Shown in pieces: positions 1 through 6,274 of a stretch of 11,829 nt of DNA. The notes under the pieces are model-generated. The model was not told the DNA's origin. It did not search any database and was given only the letters and a program-made list of their open reading frames with translations. The DNA is from Actinomycetes bacterium (GTDB taxonomy: Bacteria > Actinomycetota > Acidimicrobiia > Acidimicrobiales > JAKAOS01), in contig JAJYGW010000094.1 in assembly GCA_021790615.1 (NCBI GenBank), positions 1 to 11,829 on the forward strand, read 5' to 3'. The stretch's first letter is position 1, and every line of letters starts with the position of its first letter. The position numbers and the translations under genes are program-made.

Positions 1-1
1 G

Positions 2-85
2 CCGGTCCAGGTGCTGAACCCGTACACGTGGGGCGCCCGCGAAGCCACCGTCAACAGCTGGTTCACCAACAACATCATCAACTGA
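2..85 (+). CDS. C-terminal end of a probable ABC-transporter substrate-binding protein (partial)
   Basis: Only the last 27 codons are present, in the frame starting at base 2 and ending in TGA at 83-85. The visible tail contains NPYTWGAREATVNSW and ends TNNIIN. No family-defining motif is left, so the assignment rests on position: it lies directly upstream, on the same strand, of a fused permease and an ATPase, which is where the periplasmic/lipoprotein iron-binding component (FbpA type) sits in FbpABC-like operons. A strong hairpin separates it from the permease gene, a common arrangement when the binding protein is made in excess. The 5' part, including any signal peptide or lipobox, is outside the window. 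Confidence 0.6.
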   Translation, partial: PVQVLNPYTWGAREATVNSWFTNNIIN

Positions 86-99
86 GCTCGAGCACGAGT

Positions 100-139
100 C
101 GCACACGTGGTGCCGGGTGAGCCCGGTGCCACGTGTGCG
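100..139 (+). promoter_or_regulatory. Intercistronic hairpin between binding-protein and permease genes
   Basis: Bases 100-117 pair with 122-139 across a TGAG loop. This gives an 18-bp stem, with only two G-U wobbles as RNA and no mismatch. It starts 14 bp after the upstream stop codon and ends 23 bp before the permease ATG. There is no U-tract (the sequence after it is C/G-rich), so it may be a partial terminator or an mRNA-stabilising/processing structure that leaves the upstream message in excess. The structure is seen in the sequence; its role is inferred from similar operons. Confidence 0.65.
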
Positions 140-162
140 CGTCCCGGGGCACGGAGGAGACG

Positions 163-1983
163 ATGACGACGACACTGCCCGTCGGCGAGCGCCCCGGTCC
201 GACGCGGCCTGGAGCCGGGCCGGCCGACCAGAGAGGGACGGACTCGACCAGGTCGGGCCTCATCCGAGCGGGCCTGGTCGAGCGCGTGAGCACTCGGCTC
301 GGCTGGGGAGTGCTCACAGCCATCCTCGTCGTGGTGCTCCTGGTCCCGACCGCATGCTTCCTCGTCCAGGCCTTCTCCCCCCGCCTGTTCGACCAGGGGA
401 CCGCTTGGTTCACCGTCTCGGCGTTCTCGAGCGCGCTCCAGGGGGTCACCCTGCAGGGCATGGTCGACTCGATCCTCGTCGGAGCGGCCGCAGCGATCCT
501 GGCTGCGGGGACGGCCGCGGGGCTTGCCTGGGTGGTGCAGCGCACGACGCTCCCCGGACGGCGGCTCGCCTCGCTCGGGCTCTGGGTCGTGCTCCTCGTC
601 CCCTCCTATGTCATCGCCGTGGGGTGGCAAACCGTCCTCGACCGGGGTGGACTCCTCGCCGCCGTCGGCCTCTACGTGCCCCCGCTGCAAGGGCTCTTCT
701 TCGGACCTCTCGGGTACACGCTGGTGCTCACCCTGAAGGGGGTCCCCTTCGCGTACTTCGCCATCGCTGGTCCCCTCGCCGGCCTCGGACGGAGCTTCGA
801 GGAAGCTGCGAGGACCCACGGGGGCGGTCGCCTGGCAACCGCTCGCGTCGTCGGACCGATTCTCCTGCCTGCGTTGCTCGCTGCGCTCGTCGTGGTCTTC
901 GCCGAGTCGATCGCCGACTTCGGCACGGCCGCCGTCATCGCGCCGAGCTCGAACTTCCCCGTCGCCACCTACAACCTCTTCACATCGCTCACCACCTACC
1001 CGGCGGACTTCGCGGTCGCAGCCGTCATCGGGTGGCTCCTCGTCGGGACGGTCGCGTGCGCGCTCCTCCTGCAGGGACGCCTGCTCAAGGGTCGGTCGTT
1101 CGCAGTGCTCTCGGGGAGGAGCCGCTTCGCGCAGCCCCGAGCGCTCTCGGCGCGGGGCACCGTGCTCGTCGGGACCTTCGTCAGCGGCTTCTACGTGGTC
1201 GCACTCGGCATCCCGATCCTCGGTGCCGCGGTGTCCTCGCTCCTCGAGCCCTTCACCACGCTGAGCCCGAGCCACCTCACCCTCGCCGCCTACCGGAGTG
1301 TCTTCGCCGTCGGCGGGCTCGCCGGCCCGATCATGCTCTCGCTGAAGATGGCGCTCATCAACGCCTGCCTCACCGTGGTCATCGGTGCCGTCATCGCCCG
1401 CCTCCTCGCCGCGCGGCGCGCGGGCACGGCAGGGCGGGTGCTCGACCTCGTCCTCGTCGCTGCCATTGCGCTGCCGGGCCTCGTCCTCGCGGCGGGCTAC
1501 ATCTTCGCGTTCAACCTTCCGTTCCTCTCCGACATCGGGCTCCACCTGTACGGCACCCTCGTCGTCCTCGGGATGGCCTACCTCGCGGGGGCGCTCCCCT
1601 CCACGAGTCGAGTGCTTCTCGGGCCAATGGCGCAGGTCCAGGGGTCGCTCGTCCACGCCGCACGGGTCCACGGCGCGAACGGTGCGGACGCCTGGCGCAA
1701 GGGGGTCCTGCCGCTGCTCGCCCGATCCCTCGTCTGGGCCTGGCTACTCACCTTCGCCGGTACCTTCCTCGAGCTCCCGGCGTCGGAGCTCCTTGCGCCC
1801 CCGGGTACCCAGACGGTCTCGATGGCGATCATCAACGTGCTCGGCAAGTCGAACCTCGCCGCCGGCACTGCCCTGTCGATTGTCGCGCTCGGGATAGACC
1901 TGGGCGTGATCCTCGTCGTCCTCGGCCTGTTCCGCGCGCTCGCCCCCCGAGGGTGGCGCCACGTCGGAGCGCAGCTCGCATGA
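163..1983 (+). CDS. fbpB: Fused two-domain ABC permease, ferric-iron (FbpB) type
   Basis: A 606-aa integral membrane protein forming the channel of a binding-protein-dependent importer. It carries two consecutive permease domains (BPD_transp_1), as in FbpB/SfuB ferric-iron permeases, with about twelve hydrophobic segments. Each half has the cytoplasmic EAA loop that docks on the ATPase: EEAARTHGGGRLATA near residues 213-227, and VHAARVHGANGADAWRKG near 497-514. The first ~45 residues are a Pro/Gly-rich cytoplasmic extension before the first helix (about 48-70). ATG at 163 was chosen because GGAGGAG at 153-159 precedes it; an in-frame GTG at 133 would place that ribosome site inside the gene and the start inside a hairpin arm. 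The ATPase gene follows. Iron is the most likely substrate by family; thiamine or another small ligand carried by related fused permeases cannot be excluded. Confidence 0.87.
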   Translation: MTTTLPVGERPGPTRPGAGPADQRGTDSTRSGLIRAGLVERVSTRLGWGVLTAILVVVLLVPTACFLVQAFSPRLFDQGTAWFTVSAFSSALQGVTLQGMVDSILVGAAAAILAAGTAAGLAWVVQRTTLPGRRLASLGLWVVLLVPSYVIAVGWQTVLDRGGLLAAVGLYVPPLQGLFFGPLGYTLVLTLKGVPFAYFAIAGPLAGLGRSFEEAARTHGGGRLATARVVGPILLPALLAALVVVFAESIADFGTAAVIAPSSNFPVATYNLFTSLTTYPADFAVAAVIGWLLVGTVACALLLQGRLLKGRSFAVLSGRSRFAQPRALSARGTVLVGTFVSGFYVVALGIPILGAAVSSLLEPFTTLSPSHLTLAAYRSVFAVGGLAGPIMLSLKMALINACLTVVIGAVIARLLAARRAGTAGRVLDLVLVAAIALPGLVLAAGYIFAFNLPFLSDIGLHLYGTLVVLGMAYLAGALPSTSRVLLGPMAQVQGSLVHAARVHGANGADAWRKGVLPLLARSLVWAWLLTFAGTFLELPASELLAPPGTQTVSMAIINVLGKSNLAAGTALSIVALGIDLGVILVVLGLFRALAPRGWRHVGAQLA

Positions 1984-2023
1984 CCTCGCTCATGAGCCGA
2001 CGGACACCACGACTGCAACGAAC

Positions 2024-2030
2024 AGGAGGT
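2024..2030 (+). promoter_or_regulatory. Strong Shine-Dalgarno deciding the GTG start of the ATPase gene
   Basis: AGGAGGT lies 6 nt before GTG at 2037. The alternative in-frame ATG at 1980 overlaps the permease stop (ATGA) but has no such site and would add 19 residues that do not belong to the ATPase fold. The strong site argues for independent loading of ribosomes at 2037. Confidence 0.8.
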
Positions 2031-2036
2031 ACTGGC

Positions 2037-3281
2037 GTGTCCAGGGACCCTGCCGAGTCCGCCGGGACGGGAGCTGGCGGCCCCGAACCCCCGAGGATCG
2101 AGATCGCTCACCTCACCAAGCTCTTCGAGCGCAAGGCCGCACTCGCCGAGGTGAGCCTCACCGTCGAGCCCGGCAGCTTCATGGTCCTCCTCGGCCCGTC
2201 GGGGAGCGGGAAGTCGACGCTGCTCCGCTGCCTGGCTGGGATCGAGCGCGTCACTGCAGGGACCGTCCATCTCGGTGGGACCCTGGTCGCGAGCGAGCGG
2301 ATGCACCTCGCGCCGGAGCGGCGCGGGCTCGCCATGGTGTTCCAGGACTACGCGCTCTGGCCACACCTCACCGTCGCGGGAAACGTGGGCTTCGCACTCC
2401 GGCGGCGGCATCTGCCGAGCGCGACGGCGACGCGGGCCGTCCACGAGATGCTCGAACGGGTCGGGCTCGCCCATCTCGCGACCCGCTACCCGAGCGAGCT
2501 CTCCGGCGGGGAGCAGCAGCGGGTCGCCCTCGCTCGCGCTCTCGTCGCCGATCCCGGGCTGCTCCTCTTCGACGAGCCCCTCTCCAATCTCGACGCCGAC
2601 CTCCGAGAGCGGCTCCGCGTCGAGATCGCAACCCTCACCCGCGAGTCGAACGCGACGGCCGTCTACATCACCCACGACCAAGCCGAGGCCTTCGCGCTCG
2701 CCGACCAGATCGGTGTGCTCGAGGAGGGACACCTCGTCCAGTGCGCGCCACCCGAGGAGCTCTACCTCTCCCCTGCCACACCGTTCGTCGCCCGCTTCAC
2801 CGGCCTTGCGGGCGAGCTGCCCGGAACGCTCCAACACGCCCCGCAGGCTGGGCACGCAGCCGTCCGGGTGGGGACGCACCAGCTGCTCGGCCGTCTCCCT
2901 GCGTCAGGGAGGACGGAGCCGGGTGGGCGGGCGCGGCTGTTGATCCGCGCGTCGGCGGTGACCCTCTGCTCGGACGAGGAGCCGGAGAGCCAGCTTGCGG
3001 GCGTGGTCTCCGACGTCGCCTTCCGCGGCCGCGGCTACGACCACGTGATCGAGGTCGACGCCGGCGGGCGCCACCGCCTGACGGGGATCTTCCACCCTCG
3101 CCGCCACCGACGCGGTGCGACGGTGCGGCTCCGCCTCGACCCCGCCGGCTGCCTGGCCTTCCCGGACGAACACGAAGGCCGGGACGACGCCTCCACCCCG
3201 CCGGCCTTCACGCCGACAGGCGACGGACATGCCGGGGGCGAGCACCTGGCGAGCCGCCAGGTCGCGGGCGAGCAGGTGTAG
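2037..3281 (+). CDS. fbpC: ABC transporter ATP-binding protein, FbpC-type
   Basis: A 414-aa cytoplasmic ATPase that should power import through the permease encoded just upstream. The nucleotide-binding domain spans about residues 20-255. It has Walker A GPSGSGKST (53-61), Q-loop Gln103, signature LSGGEQQR (155-162), Walker B LLLFDEP (175-181), D-loop SNLD and the H-loop His at 213 (ITHDQAEA). The C-terminal ~155 residues match the place and size of the TOBE/regulatory domain of importer ATPases (CUT1/FbpC group), with a poorly conserved hydrophilic tail after about residue 380. It starts 53 bp after the permease stop, on the same strand and presumably in the same operon. The substrate cannot be read from the ATPase itself; iron is inferred from the fused permease. 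Confidence 0.88.
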   Translation: MSRDPAESAGTGAGGPEPPRIEIAHLTKLFERKAALAEVSLTVEPGSFMVLLGPSGSGKSTLLRCLAGIERVTAGTVHLGGTLVASERMHLAPERRGLAMVFQDYALWPHLTVAGNVGFALRRRHLPSATATRAVHEMLERVGLAHLATRYPSELSGGEQQRVALARALVADPGLLLFDEPLSNLDADLRERLRVEIATLTRESNATAVYITHDQAEAFALADQIGVLEEGHLVQCAPPEELYLSPATPFVARFTGLAGELPGTLQHAPQAGHAAVRVGTHQLLGRLPASGRTEPGGRARLLIRASAVTLCSDEEPESQLAGVVSDVAFRGRGYDHVIEVDAGGRHRLTGIFHPRRHRRGATVRLRLDPAGCLAFPDEHEGRDDASTPPAFTPTGDGHAGGEHLASRQVAGEQV

Positions 3282-3310
3282 GGCCGGCCGGTAGGGGAGG
3301 GCGAGGTGTC

Positions 3311-3338
3311 GGGCGGCCGGGCGCGGGCGGCCGGGCGC
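3311..3338. repeat. Perfect 14-bp tandem duplication
   Basis: GGGCGGCCGGGCGC occurs twice, head to tail, at 3311-3324 and 3325-3338, in the gap after the ATPase gene. Two copies only. It looks like replication slippage in GC-rich spacer DNA; no function is implied. Confidence 0.8.
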
Positions 3339-3358
3339 CGGACCACGAGTGGCGCTGC

Positions 3359-3377
3359 CCGGGTTAGCCTGAAGTCC
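3359..3377 (+). promoter_or_regulatory. Candidate DtxR/IdeR-like metal box overlapping a -10 element
   Basis: GGTTAGCCT at 3362-3370 matches the central nine positions of the 19-bp iron box TTAGGTTAGCCTAACCTAA. Over 3359-3377, 11 of 19 positions agree, almost all in the left half and centre. TAGCCT (3365-3370) also fits a TANNNT -10 hexamer, so a regulator bound here would cover the promoter. The reading as a plain -10 without an operator is equally possible. The location, before a putative metal permease and just after an iron-type importer, favours metal control by inference. Confidence 0.35.
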
Positions 3378-3385
3378 TCGACCTG

Positions 3386-3438
3386 GGGTCTGCCCGCGGG
3401 GCGCTACGGGGGAGCATGGCACGCTACAGACCCGTGCC
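3386..3438 (+). promoter_or_regulatory. Mutually exclusive hairpins in the leader of the ExxE membrane protein gene
   Basis: GGGTCTG (3386-3392) can pair with CAGACCC (3427-3433). GGCACG (3418-3423) can instead pair with CGTGCC (3433-3438), which places CAGACC in its loop. The two structures cannot coexist. If transcription starts after the TAGCCT hexamer, both lie in a ~120-nt 5' leader. I recognise no known riboswitch consensus. In GC-rich DNA such short stems also occur by chance. Confidence 0.25.
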
Positions 3439-3498
3439 CGGAGCTCCGAGAGCACTGCCCGCAGGACACACGAAAGCCATTGGGAGGAGCGAACCTTC

Positions 3499-4260
3499 AT
3501 GAGCTCGGCATCGATCGTCCTGGCCGTTGCCGTCTTCCTGGCGAGCGCCGTCGAGATGGTGGAGGCGCTCACGATCGTGGCGGCCGTCGGAGTGACCCGG
3601 GGCTGGCGCTCCGCGCTCGAGGGCGTCGGCGTGGCCATCGTCGTCCTCGCCGTGCTCGTCGCAGCTCTCGGGCCGGCACTCGTGCACTTCGTCCCACTCG
3701 GGGCGCTCCGGATCGTGATCGGCGCTGTGCTCCTCGTGTTCGGGCTCCAGTGGCTCCGCAAGGCGGTTCTCCGGGCGAGCGGCTACAAGGCAAAGCACGA
3801 CGAAGACGCCATCTTCGCCAAGCAGGTCTCGCTCCTCTCTGCCGAGGGACCCGAGCCTCAGCGCCGCGCTCGGGACACCACCGCCTTCACCGTGGCCTTC
3901 AAGGGTGTCTTCCTCGAGGGCCTCGAGGTCGTCATCATCGTGCTCACGCTCGGATCGACCGCCCACAACCTGGGATTGGCCGCGGTGGCAGCCGGTGCGG
4001 CCGTCGTGGTCGTGGGCGGCATCGGGGCTGTCGTCGCACGCCAGCTCGCCGGCGTGCCCGAGAACGCGCTCAAGACCGCCGTCGGCCTCATGCTCGTGAG
4101 CTTCGGCACCTTTTGGTCCGGCGAAGGGCTGGGGATTCACTGGCCGGGGTCGGACCTGACGATCCCCGTCCTGGTCGGGCTCTACGGGCTCGCGACGTGG
4201 CTCCTCGTCGCCGGGCTCCGCAGGAGCCGCACCCGAACGGCGGAGGCCAGCCTTGCCTGA
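3499..4260 (+). CDS. Six-helix membrane protein with two ExxE motifs (COG4280/FTR1-like, putative metal permease)
   Basis: A 253-aa polytopic membrane protein with about six hydrophobic segments in two halves joined by a charged loop (about 92-127). The halves align without a gap at an offset of 121 residues: E19/E140, E22/E143, V65-P66/V186-P187, A69-L70/A190-L191, G75/G196, F81-G82/F202-G203, W85/W206. Each half therefore places an ExxE motif in its first helix (VEMVEA at 18-23, LEGLEV at 139-144), recalling the REGLE motifs of FTR1 iron permeases. I place it in the uncharacterised COG4280 family; ion transport is inference. ATG at 3499 is supported by GGAGGAG at 3483-3489. It lies downstream of an iron-type ABC importer, and its stop overlaps the next small membrane gene by 8 bp, so the two are probably co-translated. 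Confidence 0.75.
   Translation: MSSASIVLAVAVFLASAVEMVEALTIVAAVGVTRGWRSALEGVGVAIVVLAVLVAALGPALVHFVPLGALRIVIGAVLLVFGLQWLRKAVLRASGYKAKHDEDAIFAKQVSLLSAEGPEPQRRARDTTAFTVAFKGVFLEGLEVVIIVLTLGSTAHNLGLAAVAAGAAVVVVGGIGAVVARQLAGVPENALKTAVGLMLVSFGTFWSGEGLGIHWPGSDLTIPVLVGLYGLATWLLVAGLRRSRTRTAEASLA
4242..4246 (+). promoter_or_regulatory. Shine-Dalgarno supporting a TTG start inside the upstream gene
   Basis: GGAGG at 4242-4246, inside the 3' end of the upstream coding region, lies 6 nt before TTG at 4253. It is the main reason to accept TTG as the start of the small gene, since no ATG or GTG is suitably placed. Confidence 0.65.
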
Positions 4261-4492
4261 ACAGGCTGGCGACGCTTCGCTCGTCCGTCGCTCGCTCGTG
4301 GCGTTCGGTCGCTTCTGGTGGGACTTCCTCGTCGGGGACACGCCCGAGCTCTTCGTCGGGATGCTGTTCGTGGTCGGAGTGGTGGTGCTACTCGTCCACC
4401 TCGGGGCGCGAGACGCGGCAATCGGTGTCGCGCCGGCCCTGGTCATCGCGCTCCTGGTCGGATCCTCCCTGCGGGGCCGCCAAGGGGCCTGA
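4253..4492 (+). CDS. Small two-helix membrane protein, probable partner of the ExxE permease
   Basis: A 79-aa protein of unknown function. An N-terminal polar/amphipathic part contains FGRFWWDFLVGDTPELFVG (about 18-36). A first transmembrane helix follows at about 33-50 and a second at about 56-72, ending in a short basic tail (SLRGRQGA). It starts at TTG with a good ribosome site and overlaps the upstream stop by 8 bp, which implies translational coupling and perhaps a complex with the preceding membrane protein. The aromatic-rich WWDFLVGD segment before the first helix is the feature most likely to be conserved in homologues. No enzymatic motif is present. Coding status is supported by the same codon bias as its neighbours and by the hydrophobic pattern. 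Confidence 0.7.
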   Translation: MPEQAGDASLVRRSLVAFGRFWWDFLVGDTPELFVGMLFVVGVVVLLVHLGARDAAIGVAPALVIALLVGSSLRGRQGA

Positions 4493-4534
4493 CGTGGCGA
4501 CCCCCCGGTGGATACCTGGGGGCCCGCACTTCGA

Positions 4535-4540
4535 TACGCT
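4535..4540 (+). promoter_or_regulatory. -10 element for a leaderless yedK transcript
   Basis: TACGCT at 4535-4540 ends 6 nt before ATG 4547, so transcription would start at or next to the start codon. No Shine-Dalgarno precedes that ATG, which fits leaderless translation. No convincing -35 hexamer is visible. The same hexamer and spacing recur before crtY. Confidence 0.5.
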
Positions 4541-4546
4541 GCGGGC

Positions 4547-5308
4547 ATGTGCGGCCGCTTCGTCGCTGCCACCCCGCTCGCCGTGCTCGAGGCACACTTC
4601 GGAGCGGTTGCCACGGACCCGGCGCTGGCCGAGCGGCATCCCTCCTGGAACGTGGCACCGGGCTCGTCGGCGCCCGTGGTGCTGGCCGACGCCGGCACCC
4701 GAGCGCTCGTCGCGCTGGGCTGGGGGCTGGTGCCCTCGTGGGCGCGGAACCCTTCGATCGGGAACCGCCTCATCAACGCCCGGAGCGAGACCGCCTCGAC
4801 GACACCCGCCTTTCGCTCCTCGTTCGCTCGTCGGCGCTGCCTCGTCCCGGTCGACGGCTTCTACGAGTGGGCTCCCCCCTCGGAGTCGGCTCCGCCGAGG
4901 AGGGAGCTTCCGGGGGGGCCGTCCGTCGGCGCCCCCCGAGCGCGCCGGGCCAAACAGCCGTGGTACTTCTGCGCCGCCGACGGCGAGCCGCTCGCCCTCG
5001 GGGGGCTCTGGGATCGCTGGCGGGACGGCGCTGGGGCGAGCGTCGCGACGTTCACCATCCTCACGACCGCGGCAAACGCCGTCGTCGCACCGGTGCACGA
5101 CCGCATGCCCGTGGTCATGCCGAAGGATCATTGGGCCGCCTGGCTCGGCGAGACGGACGACCCGACCCCACCCGACCCGGCAGAGCTCCGAGCCGTCGCA
5201 GCCGGGTTCGGCCCCGAGACGCTTCGCGCCTGGCCGGTCGGCCTGGAAGTGAACCGGCCCGGGAACGACGGGCCGGCGCTCGTGGAACCCCTTGTCGCGA
5301 CGTCCTAG
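4547..5308 (+). CDS. yedK: SRAP-domain protein (YedK/HMCES type), abasic-site DNA crosslinking
   Basis: A 253-aa cytosolic protein of the SOS response-associated peptidase family. Members form a covalent thiazolidine bond between the N-terminal cysteine and abasic sites in single-stranded DNA, shielding them. The start is certain: the protein must begin MCGRF so that Cys2 becomes the N-terminal nucleophile after Met removal. The other active-site residues are present: Asn77 (INARSE), Glu107 (GFYEW) and His184 (HDRMP). The Glu-to-His distance is 77 residues against 55 in E. coli YedK. The difference is a Pro/Arg-rich insertion at about 109-135, whose DNA holds a 7-bp inverted repeat (4911-4917/4932-4938). 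A leaderless promoter is likely. It is not obviously linked in function to either flanking gene. Confidence 0.93.
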   Translation: MCGRFVAATPLAVLEAHFGAVATDPALAERHPSWNVAPGSSAPVVLADAGTRALVALGWGLVPSWARNPSIGNRLINARSETASTTPAFRSSFARRRCLVPVDGFYEWAPPSESAPPRRELPGGPSVGAPRARRAKQPWYFCAADGEPLALGGLWDRWRDGAGASVATFTILTTAANAVVAPVHDRMPVVMPKDHWAAWLGETDDPTPPDPAELRAVAAGFGPETLRAWPVGLEVNRPGNDGPALVEPLVATS

Positions 5309-5314
5309 CCACCC

Positions 5315-5340
5315 GATCGTGGGGGCGCGCGTCCCCGATC
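5315..5340 (+). terminator. Possible hairpin terminator after yedK
   Basis: GATCG(T)GGG pairs with CCCCGATC with one bulged T, around a GCGCGC-rich loop, 7 bp after the yedK stop. There is no T-tract after it. Many actinobacterial terminators lack one, but that also makes the call uncertain. Confidence 0.35.
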
Positions 5341-5383
5341 CCGTCCTCGTCCCCGGGTCTCGGTGTGCGCCTCGGCGTGCGCC

Positions 5384-5421
5384 TGGTCCTGCGCCCGATC
5401 CTGGACGCACCGCCAGGACCA
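5384..5421 (+). repeat. 8-bp inverted repeat upstream of the RNA methyltransferase gene
   Basis: TGGTCCTG (5384-5391) and CAGGACCA (5414-5421) form perfect 8-bp arms with a 22-nt loop, ending 31 bp before the methyltransferase ATG. It could be part of a terminator region for yedK or a leader structure; nothing distinguishes these. The rest of the 144-bp gap holds a run of GTGCGCCT-like low-complexity sequence and no clear promoter. Confidence 0.35.
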
Positions 5422-5452
5422 CCCTTGGCTCGAGGCGACGCCAGCTCGCTCG

Positions 5453-6274
5453 ATGAGCACGTTCGTCGCCGTCGAGGATCCCGCGGATCCACGCGTCGCG
5501 GACTACGCCCGGCTCTGCCGGCCACACGTTCGCCAGCACCTCGGGACCGCGAGCGGCCTCGTGGTGCTGGAGGGCCGCCGGGCGATCGAGGCACTCCTGG
5601 CAGGAGGGCGCACGCCGCAGTCCGTACTCACGAGCCCCGAGAAGGCGGCCTCCCTCGCTCCACTCCTCGCAGAGCTCCCCGTGCCGATCTTCGTCGCCGC
5701 GCGACCGGTGCTCGACTCGCTCGCTGGCTACCCGGTGCACCGAGGGATCCTCGGTCTCGCCCGACGCTGGGCACCCCCCCACGCCCGCGCCCTCCTCGAC
5801 GGCGCCCGCTGCCTCGTCCTCCTGGAGGGTGTCGGGGATCACGAGAACGTCGGCGCGATCTTCCGTTCCGCAGCGGCGCTCGGCGCCGACGGCGTGCTGT
5901 TCGGGCCCCGCTGCGCTGACCCGCTGTACCGGCGGGCGATCCGGGTGTCGATGGGCCAGACGCTTCGACTGCCATTCGCCGACGCGCAGCCGTGGCCCGC
6001 CCTGCTCGACGAGCTGTGCGCGGCAGGATGGCTGGTGGTCGGGCTCGCGCCCAAGGCCGACACGCCGCTCGCCAGGGTGGTTCCGGGGCGAGACCAGCCC
6101 GTCGCGCTCGTGCTCGGGAACGAGGCGGACGGGCTCAGCGACCCAGCCCGGCTGGCCTGTTCACTCGCTGCGCGGGTTCCGATGACGCCGGGGAGCGACT
6201 CCCTGAACGTCGCAGCAGCAGCCGCCGTGGCACTCAGCTGGCTCGGTCCGCTCGCAGACCACCCGCGCCAATGA
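5453..6274 (+). CDS. SpoU/TrmH-family RNA 2'-O-ribose methyltransferase
   Basis: A 273-aa SAM-dependent methyltransferase of the knotted SPOUT class, acting on tRNA or rRNA ribose 2'-OH. An N-terminal substrate-binding region (about 1-115) is followed by the catalytic domain with its three motifs. Motif 1 is ENVGAIFRSA (131-140, with Asn132 and the catalytic Arg138), motif 2 LGNEADGL (221-228) and motif 3 VPMTPGSDSLNVAAAA (242-257), which form the trefoil-knot SAM pocket. Motif 2 has ALA-ASP where most members have Glu-Gly before the final Gly, a mild deviation. ATG at 5453 is chosen because it begins a plausible N-terminus; upstream in-frame codons give a Cys/Arg-rich low-complexity stretch. 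The ribosome site is weak. Which nucleotide it modifies cannot be told from sequence, so no symbol is given. It is convergent with dxs. Confidence 0.88.
   Translation: MSTFVAVEDPADPRVADYARLCRPHVRQHLGTASGLVVLEGRRAIEALLAGGRTPQSVLTSPEKAASLAPLLAELPVPIFVAARPVLDSLAGYPVHRGILGLARRWAPPHARALLDGARCLVLLEGVGDHENVGAIFRSAAALGADGVLFGPRCADPLYRRAIRVSMGQTLRLPFADAQPWPALLDELCAAGWLVVGLAPKADTPLARVVPGRDQPVALVLGNEADGLSDPARLACSLAARVPMTPGSDSLNVAAAAAVALSWLGPLADHPRQ

Larger units (their letters stand above)
3282..3498. other. 217-bp intergenic region: spacer, putative promoter and long leader
   Basis: No gene is supported here. In order it holds the GC-rich spacer with a tandem repeat (3311-3338), a TTAGCCT-centred promoter/operator candidate (3359-3377), an 8-bp direct repeat CTGCCCGC (3390-3397 and 3455-3462), competing hairpins (3386-3438), a 10-bp palindrome CGGAGCTCCG (3439-3448) and the ribosome site GGAGGAG (3483-3489) for the next gene. 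No classical U-tailed terminator for the ABC operon is visible. Confidence 0.6.

Noticed and set aside
117..2036. The frame of the ATPase is open far upstream, across the permease gene, giving a 1054-codon reading.
   Set aside because: The upstream part is Arg/Pro/His-rich shadow of the permease. A strong ribosome site fixes the ATPase start at 2037, and only residues after that match the family.
1578..2879. 433-codon minus-strand frame opposite the permease and ATPase genes.
   Set aside because: No recognisable domain and composition typical of antisense frames in GC-rich DNA; the plus-strand genes are complete and motif-bearing.
3403..3430. GGGGGAGCATGGCACGCTAC resembles part of a manganese (yybP-ykoY) riboswitch loop.
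   Set aside because: Only a short purine stretch is similar; the second conserved loop and the stem arrangement are absent.
5363..5452. Upstream GTG extension of the RNA methyltransferase (30 residues).
   Set aside because: Gives a Cys/Trp/Arg-rich stretch containing GTGCGCCT-like repeats, unlike methyltransferase N-termini; ATG 5453 is better.
4388..5842. 484-codon minus-strand frame opposite yedK and the methyltransferase.
   Set aside because: Spans two well-supported plus-strand genes and has no domain signal.
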